A stretch of DNA of 64,000 bases from JAGLQA01 sp023135565 (lineage in GTDB: Bacteria > Acidobacteriota > Aminicenantia > UBA2199), in the NCBI GenBank assembly GCA_030639305.1, contig DAOWCY010000008.1:8017-72016 (forward strand). The letters are read 5' to 3'. The notes below the pieces were generated by a model that was not told the DNA's origin, did not search any database, and worked only from the letters and a program-made list of their open reading frames with translations. Below, piece by piece: positions 59,658 through 64,000 of this stretch. The stretch's first letter is position 1; each line of letters opens with the position of its first letter. A program made the translations under genes and the position numbers.

Positions 59658-61145
59658 ATGAAGAAACGAATAAAAACATCGATAATCCTTACGGCAGCCG
59701 CTGTTTTATTTCTCTTTTTGTTGGCGGCCAATTGCGGTAGCGACAAAAGCGCCGGGAATTATAATGTGGTTTTGATAGTGGCGGATGCGCTGCGAAGCGA
59801 TGTGTTGGGTTGTTACGGCGGTGATGCTCACACCCCGAATCTCGACCGGCTGGCGCGGAAAGGCGTCCTTTTTGAGAATGCTTACAGCACTGCGCCCTGC
59901 ACCATACCTTCAGCCGTAGGCATATTTACCGGCAGCTATCCCGGCTCCTATGGCGTAGTAGAGAAGGGTATCCGGGAAAAAAGCACTCACAATGTTTTTT
60001 ATGTAAACGATAACGAGACCTTGCTTGGGGAGGCGCTGAAAGAGAAAGGCTATGATGTGCTGATGGACATGGAGAATAAGTTAGCCTGGATTTCAAATAA
60101 TGTACAGGGTTTTAGCGAATTTAGAAGAATCAAAGAGATGAACAAAGCAGGAATCGCTTTCGTGAAAGAAACCACCGGCGTAAGATTCATCCGCTGGAAG
60201 AATAACCTGACGCCCCAATACAACCGGATGTTCACTTTTCTCCACTATTTATTGACCGTGCCCCGGGAACAAAACTTTTTTGTAACGAAATGGTTTATCG
60301 ACCCTCATGCGCCTTACTCTCCTATCGAGGCGTTCAAGAAAAAGATAACCTTCGATATTTCCAAACTGCCGCGGGAAGAGAGTTTTTACTCGCAGCAAGT
60401 AGGCGTTTTCAGGCAGTTAGCCCGGCAAAAAAAGTTATCCGACGCTGAGATCGTTTATCTTAAAGCGCTGTACAAAGCCGAAGTGGAGTCTATCGACGAA
60501 CGGGTGGGTTATATTATAAAAGCTTTAGAACACCGCGGTTTATTGGATAAAACTATTATCGTGTTTACTTCCGATCATGGCGAGTTATTCGGTGAGCATG
60601 GGCTTATGGGCCACGGCTACTATTATTATGAGCAACTGCTCCAGGTGCCGCTTATTATCGCCGGACCGGGGATACCGGCAGGCAAAAAGGAAAAAACCAT
60701 TATCTCTAATTTAGACCTGATGCCCACATTAAAGGATCTGCTGGGCATAGAATACGAGCATAATATGCAGGGAAAAAGTTACAGCGGTCTATTTTCCGGC
60801 AAGGCGCTCCCGGACCGGGCGCAGTATTTCGGTAGGACAACCAATTTGGCCCGTGAAACGGACATATCGGCGCTGCTGATGGAGGGTCACAAATTGGTTG
60901 TCACCAAAAAGAAGGACAATGTGATTCTCGAACTATTCGACTGTGCGGGCGACCCCGGCGAATTAAAAAATATAGCCGTGGAAAACCGGCCCATCGTCCA
61001 AAAAATGCTGAAAAAGTTCATGGATTTGAGAAAGGAAATCGCTCTCCGTCTCAAAAGAAATATTGCGGAAATCGGCGACAAAGTGGATTTTGAAAAAAAA
61101 TGGCTAATAACAGCGGAAGAATTAAAAGCCCTCGGATATTTGTAG
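59658..61145 (+). CDS. Sulfatase-superfamily lipoprotein with Thr at the nucleophile position
   Basis: 495 residues. The lipobox LAAN-Cys26 marks a lipoprotein. The alkaline-phosphatase-superfamily core has VVLIVADALRSDVLGCYG (metal Asp) and TSDHGELFGEHG. The nucleophile segment is CTIPSAVGIFTG. Aligned to the CxPSR...TG sulfatase motif, Thr82 takes the formylglycine site and Ala86 the Arg site. So it is not a standard formylglycine sulfatase; Thr is used by phosphoethanolamine and phosphoglycerol transferases of the same superfamily. It would act in the periplasm on the glycan or lipid. Confidence 0.78.
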   Translation: MKKRIKTSIILTAAAVLFLFLLAANCGSDKSAGNYNVVLIVADALRSDVLGCYGGDAHTPNLDRLARKGVLFENAYSTAPCTIPSAVGIFTGSYPGSYGVVEKGIREKSTHNVFYVNDNETLLGEALKEKGYDVLMDMENKLAWISNNVQGFSEFRRIKEMNKAGIAFVKETTGVRFIRWKNNLTPQYNRMFTFLHYLLTVPREQNFFVTKWFIDPHAPYSPIEAFKKKITFDISKLPREESFYSQQVGVFRQLARQKKLSDAEIVYLKALYKAEVESIDERVGYIIKALEHRGLLDKTIIVFTSDHGELFGEHGLMGHGYYYYEQLLQVPLIIAGPGIPAGKKEKTIISNLDLMPTLKDLLGIEYEHNMQGKSYSGLFSGKALPDRAQYFGRTTNLARETDISALLMEGHKLVVTKKKDNVILELFDCAGDPGELKNIAVENRPIVQKMLKKFMDLRKEIALRLKRNIAEIGDKVDFEKKWLITAEELKALGYL

Positions 61146-61191
61146 CATCCAGCTTGCGGCAGAGGGCATTCGGCTTAACAAAGTAATAAAA

Positions 61192-62001
61192 ATGTTAAAA
61201 ATAGCTCATATTATAAACCCCGTTAAGGTCAAGGACACCTCCGACCTGTTTTTTGCCCAGCCTATCACCTTTGAAACCATGCGGCGGGCAAAAGAATTTG
61301 CAAAAGATAAAGTCCAGGTAAGTCTTTTTTCGGCCCAATTTGCCGAAGACGCGGACTATGCGCCCGGTTTTTTTACGTGCACCCCGCACTTAGAAAGATC
61401 GGCCCTCGACCTGGGCCGGTTTCAAAAAAAACGCAAACTGCCTTTATTAAAGGATATACTGGACCGTCTTTACCGGGCCGGCGATGCCGATTATTTTATT
61501 TATACCAATGCCGATATCGGCCTGCAGCCTTATTTTTATTCAGCCCTGGCCGGGTTCACAGCCGCCGGTTATGATGCTTTTGTGATCAACCGGCGCACCC
61601 TTTCAGACCGGTTTAAAAAAGTAGCAGAGATTCCCTTGATTTATGCTGAAGCCGGGGAAGTCCACATCGGGCATGATTGTTTTGTTTTCAAGCGGGAAGC
61701 CTATCCCCGCTTTAAATTGGGTAATGTGTGCATCGGCGTACGGTTAGTGGGCCGGGTGTTATTATGGAATCTAATGGCCTATGCGAAAAAGTTCGAGGAA
61801 TTCAAAGACCTGCACATGACCTTTCATATAGGTCGAAACAAACCCTGGAAGAATCCCGGTTTTGCCGACTATGATAAACTCAACGAAGCAGAAGCCATAA
61901 AGGTCCTGGGAGAGCTTAACCGGGAACAGGATTTTATAAACATGTTAAAAAAGAACCACCCCGGCTATCTTACGGCAGTGAATTTACAGGCATTCGATTA
62001 A
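61192..62001 (+). CDS. GT-A-like glycan protein, paralogue 2
   Basis: 269 residues, full-length homologue of the protein encoded at 44388: opening LKIAHIINPVKVKDTSDL, RKLPLLKDILDRLY, YTNADIGLQPYFY, FVINRRTL and DCFVFKREAYPRF. The conserved acidic YTNxDI segment supports a nucleotide-sugar-dependent function. No membrane helix. Two copies in one cluster suggest two similar linkages or residues in the product. Confidence 0.6.
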   Translation: MLKIAHIINPVKVKDTSDLFFAQPITFETMRRAKEFAKDKVQVSLFSAQFAEDADYAPGFFTCTPHLERSALDLGRFQKKRKLPLLKDILDRLYRAGDADYFIYTNADIGLQPYFYSALAGFTAAGYDAFVINRRTLSDRFKKVAEIPLIYAEAGEVHIGHDCFVFKREAYPRFKLGNVCIGVRLVGRVLLWNLMAYAKKFEEFKDLHMTFHIGRNKPWKNPGFADYDKLNEAEAIKVLGELNREQDFINMLKKNHPGYLTAVNLQAFD

Positions 62002-62024
62002 GATGATGAAATTAAATCATTTTT

Positions 62025-62157
62025 TGCCTCCGGCGGCCCTGCCGGGGGCCAAACTTTTGAAAAAGTTTGAACAAAACTTCTTATTATTTAGAATCAAAGG
62101 CGCTCACACGCTGCTCTTGCGGCGGAGCCGCTCATAGCCCCCCCACGCACGTGGGGT
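62025..62157 (-). repeat. A1-type modular repeat before the Tat sulfatase
   Basis: Inverse A1 with GAACAAAA, then GAATCAAAGGCGCTCACACG, GCGGCGGAGCCGC and CCCCACGCACGTGGGG. It ends eight bases before the next ATG. Confidence 0.8.
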
Positions 62158-62164
62158 AAATAAA

Positions 62165-63796
62165 ATGACAACAAAAACAAGCAGACGTGATTTTTTGGGA
62201 AAAGTAGGAAAAGGTGTGTTTGCCTTAGGCGCCGCCCATTTGTGCCGGAGTTGGGCTGCCGGAACCCCTGGTAAAAAGCCGAATGTACTAACCATCGTGG
62301 TTGATGATCTTAGAACGGAATTAGGCTGCTATGGCGCGGCGCATATAAAATCCCCCAACATAGACCGCCTGGCATCCGGCGGATTATTGTTTAGTAAAGC
62401 CTACGTCCAGCAAGCGATCTGTGCCGCGTCGCGGGCAAGTTTTCTTACCGGCTGCCGGCCCGACACCACCGGCGTTGATTTCCCTTATACCAAATGGTTC
62501 AGGAATGAGTTTTTGAAGTCGCACCCCGACATCCAGACCTATTTTCACAAGCATGGGTATTACACCGCCACCTGTGGAAAAATCCACCACGGTCATTATG
62601 ATCCAGCCTGTTCCGAACCTCATTATTACACTAAAATGCCGAAGTGGATGGGAGAAAACTATCAGCCCGACGGCCCCAAACCCTGCGTGGAATTTCTCGA
62701 CAAACCCGACGGAACATATATGGATGGGGATTTAACAAATATGGCTCTAAAGTGGCTGCAAAAAGCCTCCGGGAAGAAGGAACCGTTTTTTTTGGCAGTA
62801 GGGTACAGGAAACCCCATTTACCTTTTGTTTGTCCCCAAAAATATGCCGGCTTGTACAAACGTGAAAAGATCGAACTGTCGCCTGTACCGCAGTTCCCGG
62901 AGAATTCTCCTGCTTATTCCCATCACGGTGTTAGACACCGGGACAAGAACGGTAATTGGGTGTTGACGGGAAAATCGGCTATCTTTAATAAACGTTATAC
63001 TCAAAATCCAGGTGGGCTTACAGCGGATTACCGGCGCGAACTCAAACATGGTTACTATGCCTGTGTCAGTTTCATAGACGCGCAGGTCGGCAGGCTTATG
63101 GATGCCTTAAAAAAGCTGGGTCTGTGGGACAATACGATTATTTTGCTGTGGTCTGATCATGGTTATCATTTAGGCGACCATAATTGGTGGACAAAAGGGA
63201 ATAATTGCGAATTCGATACCCGGACGCCCCTAATAATCCGCGTCCCCGGGCAGAAAAACGGCGGGCAAAAAACGAGCGCCCTAATTGAAACCGTAGATAT
63301 TTTTCCTACGCTGCTCGATGCCTGTGGGTTCCCGGTACCTGACTACATGGAAGGAACCGGATTTATGCCGTTAGTGGAGAAACCGAGGCGGCAGTGGAAA
63401 AAGGCGGCTTTCAGTCAATACCCGCGGGGCCGCAGGGGGAGCGGCGGATATAAAGAAGGTTATACCGTGCGCACCCGGAACTACCGTTATACAGAGTGGC
63501 GCAAGAATAACGGGAAAGTCCTGGCCCGCGAGTTTTACGACCATATAAAAGATCCTTTAGAATCAAAAAATGTGATCGCCATGAAGGAGTACCGGGAGCT
63601 CATCGGGGAGCACAAGAAAATCCTGGATGAAGGCTGGAAAAAGGCGCTGCCGCCCGGTGTAGTTAATAAATCGAATAACCCCCCGGGAGATGACAGCGAG
63701 TATTTCATAGAATATCTAAAAAAGAAAGCCCGCGGGGGTGCGGCGCACCCAGCCGATAAACCGCTTCGCGGCAAAAACAGGGACAGTCAAGCGTGA
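62165..63796 (+). CDS. Tat-exported formylglycine sulfatase (iduronate-2-sulfatase-like)
   Basis: 543 residues. A Tat signal (SRRDFLGKVG, about 6-33) precedes the sulfatase core: LTIVVDDLRTELGCYG (metal Asp pair), CAASRASFLTG with Cys86 as formylglycine precursor and Arg90, and SDHGYHLGDHNWWTKG near 325-340. The order matches iduronate-2-sulfatase-type enzymes. It would remove sulfate from a glycan outside the cytoplasm. No dedicated formylglycine maturase is seen in the window. The C-terminal ~20 residues (ARGGAAHPADKPLRGK) are encoded by repeat modules. Confidence 0.87.
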   Translation: MTTKTSRRDFLGKVGKGVFALGAAHLCRSWAAGTPGKKPNVLTIVVDDLRTELGCYGAAHIKSPNIDRLASGGLLFSKAYVQQAICAASRASFLTGCRPDTTGVDFPYTKWFRNEFLKSHPDIQTYFHKHGYYTATCGKIHHGHYDPACSEPHYYTKMPKWMGENYQPDGPKPCVEFLDKPDGTYMDGDLTNMALKWLQKASGKKEPFFLAVGYRKPHLPFVCPQKYAGLYKREKIELSPVPQFPENSPAYSHHGVRHRDKNGNWVLTGKSAIFNKRYTQNPGGLTADYRRELKHGYYACVSFIDAQVGRLMDALKKLGLWDNTIILLWSDHGYHLGDHNWWTKGNNCEFDTRTPLIIRVPGQKNGGQKTSALIETVDIFPTLLDACGFPVPDYMEGTGFMPLVEKPRRQWKKAAFSQYPRGRRGSGGYKEGYTVRTRNYRYTEWRKNNGKVLAREFYDHIKDPLESKNVIAMKEYRELIGEHKKILDEGWKKALPPGVVNKSNNPPGDDSEYFIEYLKKKARGGAAHPADKPLRGKNRDSQA

Positions 63797-64000
63797 TGCG
63801 AGCCTCACCCGGAAACAACGAAATTAACAAACCCCACTCGCGTGGGGAAGCGTTGAACTGTGGTGCTTTTCGACGAGCTAACACACCCCGTCACTTCGGG
63901 GCAAAAAACAAAAAAGCCCCTCAGTGCCACCCCTCTCAAGAGGGGAATTTTAGCTGGTCAATAATCAAAAGTTTGGCCCCCGGCAGGGCCGCCGGAGGCA
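63737..64000 (+). repeat. Composite repeat at the window end
   Basis: GGGGTGCGGCGCACCC, AAACCGCTTCGCGGCA, CCCCACTCGCGTGGGG, CCCCGTCACTTCGGGG, a CCCCTCTCAAGAGGGG hairpin and a 5'-shortened A1 end (63966-64000, AAAAGTTTGGCCCCCGGCAG to GGAGGCA). It starts inside the sulfatase coding sequence and continues to the window edge. No gene is seen after 63796. Confidence 0.75.

Noticed and set aside
63797..64000. tRNA or small RNA after the Tat sulfatase
   Set aside because: The hairpins present are separate GC palindromes of the repeat family; no cloverleaf or TpsiC-arm consensus could be placed.

Overview
The window reads as one contiguous piece of a Gram-negative-type, probably anaerobic environmental bacterium. 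The signs are an outer-membrane DUF5916-type barrel, a secretin/TonB short N-terminal (STN) domain protein, a lipobox sulfatase-like protein, Tat and Sec signal peptides, and a Wzm/Wzt polysaccharide exporter. Strong sigma70-type promoters with 16-18 bp spacing are present. The mix of CHAT/TPR proteins, DUF5916, M14 peptidase, spermidine-synthase-like/TPR fusion and many dispersed repeats resembles Aminicenantes/Acidobacteria-like genomes. That placement is inference; no rRNA or tRNA is present to settle it.

Layout. 1-14 kb: an acyl-CoA synthetase (minus strand), a large CHAT-STAND-TPR protein, a zinc-ribbon mini-gene inside inverted repeats, a spermidine-synthase-like membrane/TPR fusion, and an Eco57I-like methylase/restriction gene translationally coupled to a small unknown partner. 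14-29 kb: secreted and surface proteins (M14 carboxypeptidase, papain-PPC-ricin protein, DUF5916 barrel, two S74-chaperone fibre-like proteins with a relic of a third, an STN-only protein), plus a PaaI thioesterase and a truncated Schlafen/RecG-like regulator between long direct repeats. 29-64 kb: one long plus-strand surface-glycan cluster. It holds the Wzm/Wzt exporter, seven sulfotransferase domains, several GT-A and GT-B glycosyltransferases, two SAM methyltransferases, WbqC, an asparagine-synthase-like protein, two B12-type radical SAM enzymes (one fused to a sulfotransferase), a flippase-like EmrE pair and a GT-C membrane protein. A Dlt-like acylation cassette (SGNH, MBOAT, acyl carrier protein, acyl-AMP ligase) and two sulfatase-superfamily proteins follow. 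The likely product is a sulfated, methylated and acylated surface polysaccharide.

The most unusual feature is a dense family of modular palindromic repeats, about 20 loci in 64 kb. They have conserved ends and variable hairpin cores. They sit in most larger gaps and have also entered genes: one copy is an in-frame insertion inside a glycosyltransferase, flanked by a near-perfect 12-bp duplication, and several others supply the C-terminal residues and stop codon of unrelated genes. A second, rarer element of about 100 bp with two hairpins lies at the transcription start of three separate genes.

No CRISPR array, tRNA, rRNA, intact transposase or prophage was seen.
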